Shown piece after piece: positions 8,535 through 16,862 of a stretch of DNA of 23,128 bases. The stretch covers positions 1 to 23,128 of the IMG/VR virus record IMGVR_UViG_3300036845_000098; one strand, 5' to 3'. The notes beneath the pieces are model-generated. The model saw only the letters and a list, made by a program, of their open reading frames with translations, made no database searches and was not told the origin of the DNA. Source of the stretch: a virus. The translations under genes and the position numbers were made by a program. Position 1 is the stretch's first letter. Every line of letters starts with the position of its first letter.

Positions 8535-9680
8535 CTACTCCTCGGACTTGGTAGTTGAACGCGGCGTACGGCCGCCACGATGGCTACCGGTGGTGCCGCC
8601 GTTGCCGGTGCCGGCTGATTCCTCTTCATCGGCGGGAACGTCATCCGCCGTTGCGCCGACGACCGTCCTTGTTCCGCCGGGGTACGTCTGGATGACGTCG
8701 ATCGCGCCGCTGGACGGAACCGTGGAGCCGACGCCGAGAACCGCGCCGAACGGCCACCGCTGGGTGATCGTGTGACTCGGATTCATGATAGTGACCGGAT
8801 TGACGGTAGCGTAGGCGAGACGCATGACCATGCGCATCGCAACGGCGTCCTGCTGCATGAGGTTGAGGATGACCTTGCCGGTGTCGTCGGAGATGACGCC
8901 TTCGGTGAACATCTTGAAGTTGATGTCCTGCCGGATGCCGATGATGGCCTTCGTGAAGTCACCAGCTAGCATGAGCGCTCCGTTGACCGGGTTGATCCAC
9001 GAACCGTTGTTGACCTCGGACATCTGGTACCCGTAGAGCTTGCCTCCAGGAGTGTCCGTCATGTCCGGCTGGTAAATGGGCACGCCCTGTGCCGACCGGA
9101 TTCCGGCCATCTTCCAGCCAATGCCCGGCATCGCGGCGAACCCAGACACCGTGTAGCCGGTCTCGGCCATGATCGCGCCCAGCTCTGTGACGTCCTGGCC
9201 CAGGTCAACACCGGTGCCTTCCAGAACACACTGGCCCGACTTCCCCGCGCCGGTGAAGACTGCTTCACCCCAGGTAGCTGGCTTGTTGACGCCCCAGAGC
9301 ACCGCCGAATCGATCAGCGCACCGACCGCCTCTGTGATTCTGGGCTGAACCTGCGACCACAACGGCACATCCGCGTCGTCAAGATACGCAAGCGGGATCG
9401 GCACGATACAGGCAAGTTCCTCGACAACCATGATGACGTTCTGCCACGCCATCTGGGACGTCTGCTTGAGACCGGTGTCCCCGCCGACCCAGTACGCCAT
9501 GGGCAGCACATCGAGCACTGGCATGCGTTGCGTCTTGGAAGACAAGGTGGTCTTGTTCATGAGGGTCAAAGCCGCCGATGACTTCGGAGCCTCCTGGATG
9601 ATCGCCGCAGCGAGAGGCTGCGGGACAAGGGGGTCTGGAGTTCCGGATGACCGGAAGACCCCAGTATCGTAGACGCCCAT
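8535..9680 (-). CDS. Major capsid protein, HK97 fold
   Basis: A 381-aa protein that follows the scaffold gene. HK97-like features are an N-terminal arm (LVPQPLAAAIIQEAPKSSAA), the spine-helix area SQMAWQNVIMVVEELACIVPIP, LIDSAVLWG, AMPGIGWKMAGIRSAQGVPIY, and the late DFTKAIIGIRQDINFKMFTEG section that ends with the A-domain strand FGAVLGVG. The last 30 residues (SAGTGNGGTTGSHRGGRTPRS) are low-complexity and may be a surface extension. No protease is visible next to it and there is no N-terminal delta domain, so a separate scaffold is used. ATG at 9680 (GGAAAGG 6 nt upstream) is preferred to TTG at 9683. Codons are strongly G/C-ending. Confidence 0.93.
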   Translation of the reverse strand: MGVYDTGVFRSSGTPDPLVPQPLAAAIIQEAPKSSAALTLMNKTTLSSKTQRMPVLDVLPMAYWVGGDTGLKQTSQMAWQNVIMVVEELACIVPIPLAYLDDADVPLWSQVQPRITEAVGALIDSAVLWGVNKPATWGEAVFTGAGKSGQCVLEGTGVDLGQDVTELGAIMAETGYTVSGFAAMPGIGWKMAGIRSAQGVPIYQPDMTDTPGGKLYGYQMSEVNNGSWINPVNGALMLAGDFTKAIIGIRQDINFKMFTEGVISDDTGKVILNLMQQDAVAMRMVMRLAYATVNPVTIMNPSHTITQRWPFGAVLGVGSTVPSSGAIDVIQTYPGGTRTVVGATADDVPADEEESAGTGNGGTTGSHRGGRTPRSTTKSEE

Positions 9681-9716
9681 CAAAAACCTTTCCGCACTAC
9701 GGCGGAACCGTAATGC

Positions 9717-10379
9717 CTACGTTCGATTGAGCAGGTTGCGGAACCATTGCTCATTGTTCAACGGCGTTGCGCCGACTGGGGCCGATCCCGGCCTCATGGA
9801 TTCGACCGGCCGTGCGGCCAGCTGATGCTGTGGCTGCTGTGGCGTTGCGCCATTCTGGTTCAGGTTCCCAGGATCTATCCCAGCATCCTTAAGCATTTGT
9901 TCCGCTATCGCCTGGGCCGTCTCCTCGATGACCTGTGCGAATAGCTCTGCTCGCTCGTTGATCTCCTCATCCGTTCCGGCACCGAGATGATCAATAAGTT
10001 CTACGGGAAGGTTGTTCGATGCGGCCGCCATCATGCGAGAGTGTAGGCCCCTAGCCTCATCACGCTCACGTTCAGCCGCCGCCTGGGCGTCTTGCGCCCG
10101 CTGGAGTTCCGTCTTGTTGGCGTCTTCGATTTGCTGAAGGCGCGTCGCCGCACTAGCATTCGCCTTGGCCCGTGTCTCGTGCTTACGAGCCATTGACTTC
10201 CAGTGCTCGACTTGCGCGGCCAGGTCACCGTCCTGCTGCTGACTGCTCTCAAGCATGCCATCCAGCAGGCCAGAAGCATCCTGATCGCCAGAAGCCGCGC
10301 CAGCAGAAGCCGTTCCAGCTCCATTGCTAGCAGTGCCCGTTGCGGGCCCAGCTCCGGTCTCGGCCGCACCTTCGCTCAT
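9717..10379 (-). CDS. Scaffolding protein
   Basis: A 220-aa protein next to the major capsid gene. It has an Ala/Gly-rich disordered N-terminus (residues 1-45), a long charged coiled coil at about 55-110 (VEHWKSMARKHETRAKANAS..., QDAQAAAERERDEA), an amphipathic middle and a polar Gln/Pro-rich tail that ends EQWFRNLLNRT. This is the usual shape of actinophage scaffolds, whose C-terminal helix binds the capsid subunit while the shell assembles. ATG at 10379 has TTGGAGGA upstream. It is the first gene after the internal promoter at 10407-10435, so scaffold and capsid can be expressed above the upstream genes. Confidence 0.87.
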   Translation of the reverse strand: MSEGAAETGAGPATGTASNGAGTASAGAASGDQDASGLLDGMLESSQQQDGDLAAQVEHWKSMARKHETRAKANASAATRLQQIEDANKTELQRAQDAQAAAERERDEARGLHSRMMAAASNNLPVELIDHLGAGTDEEINERAELFAQVIEETAQAIAEQMLKDAGIDPGNLNQNGATPQQPQHQLAARPVESMRPGSAPVGATPLNNEQWFRNLLNRT

Positions 10380-10406
10380 CGATCCTCCAAGTGTGCCTCT
10401 AGCGGG

Positions 10407-10435
10407 AGTATACCCCGCCGGACGCCGAAAGGGAA
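10407..10435 (-). promoter_or_regulatory. Internal late promoter before scaffold and capsid genes
   Basis: On the minus strand TTCCCT (10435-10430) is followed after exactly 17 bases by TATACT (10412-10407). Predicted start is near 10400, about 20 nt before the scaffold ATG. The -10 is framed by the short inverted repeat GCGGG / CCCGC. The same hexamer pair and spacing recur at 18153-18181, 20714-20742 and 21398-21426. Confidence 0.75.
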
Positions 10436-10444
10436 GTCCTAACT

Positions 10445-10714
10445 CTACGTAGTCTTCCGGTTACGCGCCTCCCTAGCGCGAGTCAAAGCCTCTTCCAGGC
10501 CAGGTGCGTGACCAGGCCATCCTCCGGTCGCGTGCCTGTGAATGTTCGCACACAGCCCCTTGACCATTCCGGCCGGGACATACTTCGAGAGCGTTGTAAC
10601 GCACGCATCGAAATCTCCTGGCACGCCCCAGTGTAGCTTTGCCGCGCCAGCCCCGGAAGTCCAGTACTTAAGCAACTGGTCCGGCATGCTGGTGTGCTCT
10701 TCTTTCTGTGCCAT
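10445..10714 (-). CDS. Conserved actinophage small protein (LLKYWTSGAGAAKLHWG type)
   Basis: An 89-aa protein. Its core (LLKYWTSGAGAAKLHWGVPG, then DFDACVTTLSKYV, KGLCANIHRHATGGWPGHAPG) follows a pattern I recall from small unnamed proteins in actinobacterial phages. Cys38, Cys55, His59 and His61 could bind a metal, but this is only a reading of the residues. ATG at 10714 has GGAGAG 6 nt upstream and overlaps the previous stop (TGATG). It sits between head genes and the internal promoter. Function unknown. Confidence 0.8.
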   Translation of the reverse strand: MAQKEEHTSMPDQLLKYWTSGAGAAKLHWGVPGDFDACVTTLSKYVPAGMVKGLCANIHRHATGGWPGHAPGLEEALTRAREARNRKTT

Positions 10715-11097
10715 CACACACTCTCCACCATCAGTGTCCCGTAGCCAACCGTACAGACGTCTGCCGAAGAATCAATCAGGTCAATTCTCCACCAGAATGA
10801 CCCGGCGCTCGCATTATCCGACGCCGGGATCTCGAATGTTGACATACACGTACCGGTATTGTCCGGATTGTCGACAACTGTGGATGTGTACATCCTTGTC
10901 GTCGGATCAGTATCGCTCGTCGTACGGTCAGTTTTGTAGTAGAATTCCGATGTTGCCCCGGTGCCGTCGGAGATCCCCGGATAGTACACATTGACGACGA
11001 CATCGTTATTCTGCGGAATATACAGCACCGTCATTGGAACCGGAGCGACATTCTCCACCACTACCGTAGCGCCAGATATATCAAATGGGGTTGTCAT
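10714..11097 (-). CDS. Hypothetical beta-rich head-region protein
   Basis: A 127-aa protein of unknown function. The sequence alternates strands and turns (ATVVVENVAPVPMTVLYIPQ, DVVVNVYYPG, ATSEFYYKTDRTTS, then FWWRIDLIDSSADVCTVGYG), which suggests an immunoglobulin-like or similar beta sandwich. ATG at 11097 has GGAGGG 7 nt upstream; the longer reading from 11226 starts inside the preceding gene without support. It overlaps that gene by 17 bp. A head decoration or fibre role is possible from position and fold, but not shown. Confidence 0.75.
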   Translation of the reverse strand: MTTPFDISGATVVVENVAPVPMTVLYIPQNNDVVVNVYYPGISDGTGATSEFYYKTDRTTSDTDPTTRMYTSTVVDNPDNTGTCMSTFEIPASDNASAGSFWWRIDLIDSSADVCTVGYGTLMVESV

Positions 11098-11272
11098 GAA
11101 TACCCTCCTGGAACGGCGTGAACTGCGAATCGAACATGAACGGATCAACAGCAACGATGTAACTCGAACCATTCCCGGTAATCCACTCGACAACAGGCCA
11201 TCCAGAGTCCTCATCACGCCCGACAAGCTCTACCTGAGTATTGTCAAGTACGCTAATGTACCGATCCCTCAT
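11081..11272 (-). CDS. Hypothetical 63-aa head-region protein
   Basis: A small acidic protein (MRDRYISVLDNTQVELVGRD, then EDSGWPVVEWITGNGSSYIV). ATG at 11272-11270 has GGAGG 6 nt upstream and shares one base with the stop of the preceding gene (TAATG). Strand-rich, single-domain; no family recognised. It is kept as real because of its ribosome binding site, the coupled start and the lack of any other gene here. Confidence 0.7.
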   Translation of the reverse strand: MRDRYISVLDNTQVELVGRDEDSGWPVVEWITGNGSSYIVAVDPFMFDSQFTPFQEGIHDNPI

Positions 11273-11565
11273 TATGATCCTCCAGTAGTGAGCGTCCCGT
11301 CTGGCTTCCAGGTGTCCGGAATATCTTCGGACCATCCCTTGGCCTTAGCGACGCTCATGACGTACCGCCGGACCTTTGCTCGCTCTTCTGGCGTGTTCGG
11401 ACGCGCCCGTCCTACCGCACGAATCGCCGCCGACAGCGAATTAGTCGGCCCGGTACGCGAATTGATCGGGAATCGCGGTGAGTTACTCTGATTGGCCGAC
11501 GACGGGGGCATTGCCTGCTTCTTCTGGAGCAGGTTCCGTAGTGCTTGTTCCTTCAGGTCCGACAT
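11272..11565 (-). CDS. Hypothetical protein with RRY-motif C-terminal domain
   Basis: A 97-aa protein. After a disordered Ser/Asn-rich stretch, the C-terminal half (AIRAVGRARPNTPEERAKVR, then RYVMSVAKAKGWSEDIPDTW) matches a short helical motif seen in many phage proteins, where a helix RxxVRRYI..RAKALG is followed by IPDxW. Its role there is not known to me. ATG at 11565 is chosen because GGAG lies 8 nt upstream; ATG at 11571 and GTG at 11574 are too close to that site. It starts inside the MuF gene, overlapping it by 83 bp. Confidence 0.72.
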   Translation of the reverse strand: MSDLKEQALRNLLQKKQAMPPSSANQSNSPRFPINSRTGPTNSLSAAIRAVGRARPNTPEERAKVRRYVMSVAKAKGWSEDIPDTWKPDGTLTTGGS

Positions 11566-12307
11566 TTCCATCACTCCAGTACTGTTTCCAGGCCGCTACC
11601 GCAGCCTTACCACTTTTCCCAGCAGTAGCCGACTTCCATTCACCCTGAATATCGGCATTATACGACTGCTGTCCGTTAAAGACCGTCCTGGCTAGACAGT
11701 AACAGCGATCATGCGCATGGAACCGGTCGCCAAAAGACTTATGCACCCCGCTAGAACCAGCCAGCATCGAGCAATAGTCGCATGCACGCTTATCCGACTC
11801 CATGATACGCTCCCACCCCTGAGCGTTATAATCAAATGAAGCCGCCGTTGTTACCGTATCACGCCCGCCATTCATCACAAGACGAACGCCAGCTCCCTGT
11901 AGCGCATCCATTGCCTTGCCAGACGCAACCGGAGCCTCATCCCCCGTCCCAAGAAAATGAAAGAACTGCCCAGCCGCCATCGCATTAACTACTGTCGAGA
12001 GGTAATCCGGCCGAAGCTGCACGTTAGGCACAGCACGCCCAAAGAAGCCAGCTACCGCGCGAGACAGGGTGTAGTACTCTGCCGCATCAGCCGCCGACAT
12101 CCCATAGTGCGTGTCCACAACACCCATGATGACCGGCTCAGTACGATGCCACGACTCATTAAACCGGGCAGGATCTATCATTCGCGCCCAGATCCCGGCA
12201 ATTGCTGCCTCTACACGATGCCCGATCATATATTGGTGATCTCTGTACCGCGCGAACAGTGCTAGTGATGACTGCTCATCAGACAGTGGAAGCCCAGGCA
12301 TCGTCAT
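11483..12307 (-). CDS. MuF-like capsid maturation / minor head protein
   Basis: A 274-aa protein directly after the portal gene. The N-terminal part is helical. The C-terminal part carries the MuF signature: C176-x2-C179 (CDYCSMLAG), then FHAHDRCYCLARTVF with His197, His199, Cys202 and Cys204. MuF proteins sit inside the head next to the portal and may be ejected with DNA. ATG at 12307 overlaps the portal stop (ATGA). The tail past residue 215 is Lys/Ala/Ser-rich and shows no toxin domain, so this looks like the plain structural form. Confidence 0.87.
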   Translation of the reverse strand: MTMPGLPLSDEQSSLALFARYRDHQYMIGHRVEAAIAGIWARMIDPARFNESWHRTEPVIMGVVDTHYGMSAADAAEYYTLSRAVAGFFGRAVPNVQLRPDYLSTVVNAMAAGQFFHFLGTGDEAPVASGKAMDALQGAGVRLVMNGGRDTVTTAASFDYNAQGWERIMESDKRACDYCSMLAGSSGVHKSFGDRFHAHDRCYCLARTVFNGQQSYNADIQGEWKSATAGKSGKAAVAAWKQYWSDGNVGPEGTSTTEPAPEEAGNAPVVGQSE

Positions 12308-13887
12308 AGCGACTCACCAGTCGGGATCATACCGGGCGGCAAGAGCGCCGCAGCATTCGGCGGTACCGGTGGAGGTGGCGGAGGCACCGCAACTCCGGGA
12401 GGAGCACCGGGCACTGCTCCGGGAACAGCACCCGGAACAGGAGCGGCCGGAACGCCAGCCTGCTGAGCCGCTAGCTGCGCTACAAGCATCTGCGCCTTCT
12501 CGCGTTGCGCAGCTAGCTGCCAGGACGCTACATCATCGGCCGTAGCACCAGGCACCCGTGCCCAGAGTTCTTCAGCAGGCACGCCAAGCATCTGCGCTAG
12601 CTTGGTAAGACCGTCGATCGTTGACCCGAATGCCCGTGCCGATGTGTCTCTCCACACAACCGTGCCGAACAAGTCATTCCAGCCATCCTTGTCGCCGCCA
12701 GCAAGCGCCGCTAGCCGGAACACGTTACGCCATGGGTCGGTCATCGAGGCTTGTAGTTCCTCAATCTTCCTGTCCAGGCCATCTCGCGCTGCGGCTAGTG
12801 CTTCCGCCGACATGTTCGCAACCTGCCCAAGAAGGTGGTACGGCGGGACTTGCGAGATGGTCGACATGTGCCTGATACCATCCTCACGGACCAGCGAGTA
12901 CGGTTGTAGCGCTGTCTCGCCGAACTCGCCAAAATGTGTCGCAGCATCATCGGACGCCCACACTCTGTCCACTCCCGGCCGGAACGGCTGTGCCTCATTT
13001 CCCTCCTCATCAACCGGCGACATCCCGGCGACCCACCGCTGACGGAACGCGGCGAACTGTGTCGAGATCATCAGGTTGAACGTGTCGAAATTGATTTGGT
13101 CCTGAATCGGCATAAGCGGCTCAATCTCACCTACGCAGTCATCTTCCCCATCCAGGTCAGTTTCATACAAGAACCGCACTACCGGACACATCCCAAGTCC
13201 ATGCGATGATATTACCGGCTGACTATTGAGCAGGATGTCGCCCGGATCTGCTATCTTCAGTCCGGCTTGCGTAGGATCGGATACCGCATTCCCGGTCAGG
13301 ATGTACCGGTTTGCTTCGTCATAAACGTACACCATGAGCCGGGCGGTCCCGTTCGGAATCCTGATGACGTTGACTTCGATTGAGAACTGCGGCCATTCAT
13401 CATCAACTTCATCAGCATAGAATGCCGTCATGCGCCGTGGTGAGATAGGCCGGATCACCGGAACGTTCTGTGCCTGCTCTTCCGGCGAAGCCATGACTCC
13501 CGGCAGCACGATAACGTACGCCGAGCCATACTTGATGACTGAACGATGAACGCCATGCTGCCGTGATACCATTCGGTTCGCCCGGAACGCATCCCACTCA
13601 GGCTGTGGACGTTCCGGTGCCGCAACCTCATTGGCGGTTGTGCCGGACGGGTGATAGCCGTCAACATGAAGATTCTCAGAAACCACGGAGACAATCAAGG
13701 GCAAGAAATTCCGCCGGGCCTTTCGCGCAATCCAGCGATATTCGGCATTCACACCGCGCGGAATGTACGGAGGATCTTGAGCTCCCCGGACGTAATTTGA
13801 GATACGCCGGAGCCGTACCTGCTCGGCCTGCCTGGCCATCAGCGCTTTCGTAGTTGTCTCGACAACTTCAGAAGTACCAATAATCAC
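12304..13887 (-). CDS. Portal protein, SPP1 gp6 / Phage_prot_Gp6 family
   Basis: About 527 aa. Family features include RRISNYVRGAQDPPYIP near the start, NFLPLIVSVVSENLHVDGY, the stem/wing part RPISPRRMTAFYAD, IQDQINFDTFNLMISTQFAAFRQRW and the crown helix NMSAEALAAARDGLDRKIEE. The C-terminus is a Pro/Val/Gly/Ala tract (AVPGAVPGAPPG, then PPPPPPVPP) that looks unstructured. The portal forms the dodecameric DNA gate. The start is probably GTG at 13887, with AAGGGG 8 nt upstream; GTG at 13896 is too close to that site. The coding region is followed by the MuF gene with a 4-bp overlap. Confidence 0.93.
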   Translation of the reverse strand: MIIGTSEVVETTTKALMARQAEQVRLRRISNYVRGAQDPPYIPRGVNAEYRWIARKARRNFLPLIVSVVSENLHVDGYHPSGTTANEVAAPERPQPEWDAFRANRMVSRQHGVHRSVIKYGSAYVIVLPGVMASPEEQAQNVPVIRPISPRRMTAFYADEVDDEWPQFSIEVNVIRIPNGTARLMVYVYDEANRYILTGNAVSDPTQAGLKIADPGDILLNSQPVISSHGLGMCPVVRFLYETDLDGEDDCVGEIEPLMPIQDQINFDTFNLMISTQFAAFRQRWVAGMSPVDEEGNEAQPFRPGVDRVWASDDAATHFGEFGETALQPYSLVREDGIRHMSTISQVPPYHLLGQVANMSAEALAAARDGLDRKIEELQASMTDPWRNVFRLAALAGGDKDGWNDLFGTVVWRDTSARAFGSTIDGLTKLAQMLGVPAEELWARVPGATADDVASWQLAAQREKAQMLVAQLAAQQAGVPAAPVPGAVPGAVPGAPPGVAVPPPPPPVPPNAAALLPPGMIPTGESL

Positions 13888-13899
13888 ACTACACACCCC

Positions 13900-15567
13900 T
13901 TACGAGAATGACCAGACATGACCGCCACCCTTCTTTGCAGCAGCTTCCTTACGCTCCTTGTATGACTTCGAGGCAAGCACAAGACGCCTAACATGTCGCG
14001 CGCCGATCATACATACGCAACCATCTATCTTATTTGGACTCTTGGGAGAATCCTTACCAATTGAAATGCCGTACCGGTTCGGGCGGCGACGCGCATTAAC
14101 GACATGACGTCCCAGAATCGAATCCCCGTCATGATGGAATCCAGTTCCGGTGTTAGCATACGTATCAATCTCGGACAGCACCATTTCACATGCTGCAGTA
14201 AACTCCCCGACGTGTGAACGCATATCCCAGGCAACCGGCTGCGGATCTCGCCCCGAAGGTACGGCCCAGACATCAACCGTCTCCTCGAACCATTCCCGCC
14301 AGGTAATCTTGGTAGACTCTTCCCACTCCTTGACATCAGCGAAAAACCCGCAGACATGCCAGCGTTCCTTCGCGACCTGTACCGTAGCATGAACTTCATC
14401 GACCGGTACAAACTTCCCAGTCCCCCTAGGTTCCCATATCCCGAGAGTGAACACGAACCCAGTATCAACATGACACCCTACAAGCGCCGTCGCATCATCG
14501 ACCCGCGAGCCGTCGAAGAACATTACAATATCGTCGCCATCATCGAAGCGGAAGTCAACATCCGCCATGATGGACCACTTCTGCTGCGTCGTCCAGGCAT
14601 CCTCGGCCGACTCGGGCCAGTTGAGGTAGTACCGCTTAGACACATCCAGCTTGATTCGTGGCGACAGGATACGGTTCTCTACAATATCATCAATGTCAGC
14701 CCAGTAAGCATCCCCGTATGCGAACTCTACGGCCTTGCGAATAGATGCTACATCATCGAAATCAACATCCGGGGGCGCCATCCTGGAATCATACAGGATC
14801 TTTCCACGCCCCTTGAGCTTACCCTCTTCCTGCGATACCCAGGCATCGAATGTCGTCTCGGCGACTGATTCCTGCCCCGGTTCCCACGCATTAGACGTCT
14901 CTACAACCCGTGATCCGGACTTACCGACGTTACGGTCCATAACCTCCGCAAGGTCTACTCCGCCATTTGAATGCGTAAAGCTCTCCGTCTGGTCAAGAAT
15001 CGCGAATGTTACAAGCGCTCCTTCTTCTGTTGTTGGGGATGACGTGATGACCATGAGCTGGCCACCGCCCGGAGTGTGGAAGATAGTCTTCCCAGCTTCG
15101 ATGTCATAGTCACGTAGTAGCCGTGAATTCTTCGGCAGAAGCGCACGTACCATGCGCATTGTGTTGACGTTTGCTTGGTCATGCGATGACGCACCAATCT
15201 GTACTAGCGGCATGGAGACGGGTTTGCCTACCACCCCTCCAGGCACTGAAGCATCGAACCGCGCGAGCCGTACAGGCGCTAGCAACTCTATCATCGCCAG
15301 TACAGCTGCGAATGGCGATTTGCCGGCTCCTTTTGGGTACCGGCGGACCCCATGATAGTAAATCCATCGTGAATCCGGCCGTAGCGAGTACCACCATAGC
15401 ATGAACCGTACCTGCGACTCGGTGAACTCCCACCGCAATCCTGCATCCGGGCCATCTGGCTGTCGCAGGTACTTAGTGGCCCAGTGAATCGCTTCCCAGC
15501 CAAGGGTTAGCTCGGGAACCCCCTCCGGCAATGTGACAAGCCTGTCCCTGGGCGCAATAAGGTCCAT
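13900..15567 (-). CDS. terL: Terminase large subunit
   Basis: A 555-aa packaging motor protein. The ATPase half has a Walker-A-like RRYPKGAGKS at residues 75-84 and a Walker B TFAILDQTE around 188-195 (Asp192, Glu195). The nuclease half has FDGSRVDDATALVG near 351-364 (first acidic residue Asp352), then GFFADVKEWE and a late KIDGCVCMIGA segment. It packages DNA through the portal and cuts concatemers. ATG at 15567 has AAGGGG 7 nt upstream. The small subunit gene lies upstream, separated by the H1-like gene. Confidence 0.95.
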   Translation of the reverse strand: MDLIAPRDRLVTLPEGVPELTLGWEAIHWATKYLRQPDGPDAGLRWEFTESQVRFMLWWYSLRPDSRWIYYHGVRRYPKGAGKSPFAAVLAMIELLAPVRLARFDASVPGGVVGKPVSMPLVQIGASSHDQANVNTMRMVRALLPKNSRLLRDYDIEAGKTIFHTPGGGQLMVITSSPTTEEGALVTFAILDQTESFTHSNGGVDLAEVMDRNVGKSGSRVVETSNAWEPGQESVAETTFDAWVSQEEGKLKGRGKILYDSRMAPPDVDFDDVASIRKAVEFAYGDAYWADIDDIVENRILSPRIKLDVSKRYYLNWPESAEDAWTTQQKWSIMADVDFRFDDGDDIVMFFDGSRVDDATALVGCHVDTGFVFTLGIWEPRGTGKFVPVDEVHATVQVAKERWHVCGFFADVKEWEESTKITWREWFEETVDVWAVPSGRDPQPVAWDMRSHVGEFTAACEMVLSEIDTYANTGTGFHHDGDSILGRHVVNARRRPNRYGISIGKDSPKSPNKIDGCVCMIGARHVRRLVLASKSYKERKEAAAKKGGGHVWSFS

Positions 15568-15578
15568 CACATCACCCC

Positions 15579-16409
15579 TTACGGCGTTGCTACATACTTG
15601 GCCAGATTCGCCATTACGGCAGCTGACGGTGTAACCTTCGAGCCAGCCCCACCAGCCCGTGCCACAGATGGCTTCTTGCCGACCGGAGCCTTCTGGTGTG
15701 CCTTCAGTGCCGCGCCGCGCCGGGACGCTGCCGCTGCGGCTGATGCTGCCCGGCGAGCAGCCGCCGCATCAGCACGGGCCTTTGCCGCCGCAGCCCTCTT
15801 GAGCGCAGCTGCCGCTAGCGCCTTATTGCGTGCTGCTGCCTTCGCCTTGGCAGCCGCTGCCTTCTGGGCAGCAGTCTTGGCAGCAGGCTTCTTGGCAGCA
15901 GGCTTCTTGGCGGCCGCCTTTTTCTTGGCGGCAGGCTTCTTTGCCGCTGCCTTTTTCTTGGCGGCCGCTCTGTGGGCGCTGCCAATCCTGCCAAGCCCTC
16001 CGGCATAGTTCGCCAGCTGTCCTACGTTCGCCGCTCCGGCAAGCAGTCCGCCAAGATGGCCTCCACCCGCACCGCCTTTGCCGGTCTGCTTGCCTTTGCC
16101 CTTTGCTTCGGTCTTTGCCTTAGCTTCAGGCTTCTTGGCTTCAGGCTTCTTAGCTTCTTTCACGACATGTGGGCCACCGGCACGCCTGACTTGTGCCGCC
16201 TGCCTCTCCTGTGCGACCTTTGCGCTCGCCCTTGCTGCCGCTGACTCGACATGAGCCGAGTCCCTGACAACAGTCTTACCCCCACTACCCGGAACGGCAT
16301 CACGCACAACCTTGCCGCTCTTGAGGTGCCGAAGATGCCCGTGTCGGACACCGCCGAGAACCCACCGGCCGTGGAACCCGCGCAACTCCGCGAGATTGAA
16401 GTCAACCAT
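15579..16409 (-). CDS. Lys/Ala-rich histone-H1-like protein between terminase genes
   Basis: A 276-aa, very basic protein. Residues 1-35 (MVDFNLAELRGFHGRWVLGG) form a short unique head with an RGxxGRW motif of a kind I recall from actinophage head proteins. Residues 85-105 are AKKPEAKKPEAK repeats. Residues 148-178 are AAKK(K/P)A repeats like the C-terminal tails of histone H1, HupB or Ku-type actinobacterial proteins. Residues 180-235 are a long Ala/Arg/Lys helix. Such tails bind DNA without sequence preference. Position suggests a packaged or packaging-linked DNA-binding protein, but nothing shows function directly. ATG at 16409 is better spaced from GAGG than ATG at 16415. It overlaps the small terminase stop by 8 bp. 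Confidence 0.85.
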   Translation of the reverse strand: MVDFNLAELRGFHGRWVLGGVRHGHLRHLKSGKVVRDAVPGSGGKTVVRDSAHVESAAARASAKVAQERQAAQVRRAGGPHVVKEAKKPEAKKPEAKAKTEAKGKGKQTGKGGAGGGHLGGLLAGAANVGQLANYAGGLGRIGSAHRAAAKKKAAAKKPAAKKKAAAKKPAAKKPAAKTAAQKAAAAKAKAAARNKALAAAALKRAAAAKARADAAAARRAASAAAAASRRGAALKAHQKAPVGKKPSVARAGGAGSKVTPSAAVMANLAKYVATP

Positions 16410-16848
16410 CGACATCCCTCACAATCCCGAGCCGTCCATGCCAGTCAACGACTGCCTGGTCAGCCGCTTCCTCATCCTCATCCGTAACTTCCGGCTCATC
16501 CAGTTCAATACGGTTACGCCGCCGGTCAACAATCGTAACACCGAGCCGTTCTGACAACCGGAGGAATGCCGGCAGCATGGTCGACTTCCGTGTGCGCAAG
16601 AATGTATCATATAGTTGCGCACAGAATACAGCCGTCGCCCAGTCAGACGCCTCATAGAACTCCGACTGCCCAGACAGCGCCAATGACCGGAACCACGACT
16701 GTGCTGTAGGATGCCACATCGGGTTTGCTTCCGGAACCGGGATTCCGGCCCGCCGGGAAGTCCCCTTCGACACAGCAACAAAGCGCGGATCGTTCGCAAA
16801 CCCCGATGCCGCACCAGTACGCTCTTCTGGTCTCTTCTTGGCTACCAT
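16402..16848 (-). CDS. Terminase small subunit
   Basis: A 148-aa protein with the core typical of actinophage small terminases: WHPTAQSWFRSLALSGQSEF, YEASDWATAVFCAQLYDTFL, then LPAFLRLSERLGVTIVDRRR and the acidic tail ELDEPEVTDEDEEAADQ. It recognises the packaging start and presents DNA to the large subunit. ATG at 16848 follows TTG 16851; upstream bases show only a weak GGCGG site. It lies two genes before the large subunit. Confidence 0.88.
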   Translation of the reverse strand: MVAKKRPEERTGAASGFANDPRFVAVSKGTSRRAGIPVPEANPMWHPTAQSWFRSLALSGQSEFYEASDWATAVFCAQLYDTFLRTRKSTMLPAFLRLSERLGVTIVDRRRNRIELDEPEVTDEDEEAADQAVVDWHGRLGIVRDVDG

Positions 16849-16862
16849 CAATCGCCGCCGTT

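Noticed and set aside
12304-12480. Pro-rich portal C-terminus as a foreign insertion
   Set aside because: Low-complexity Pro/Gly/Val/Ala tails are common at portal C-termini and the frame and stop are intact.
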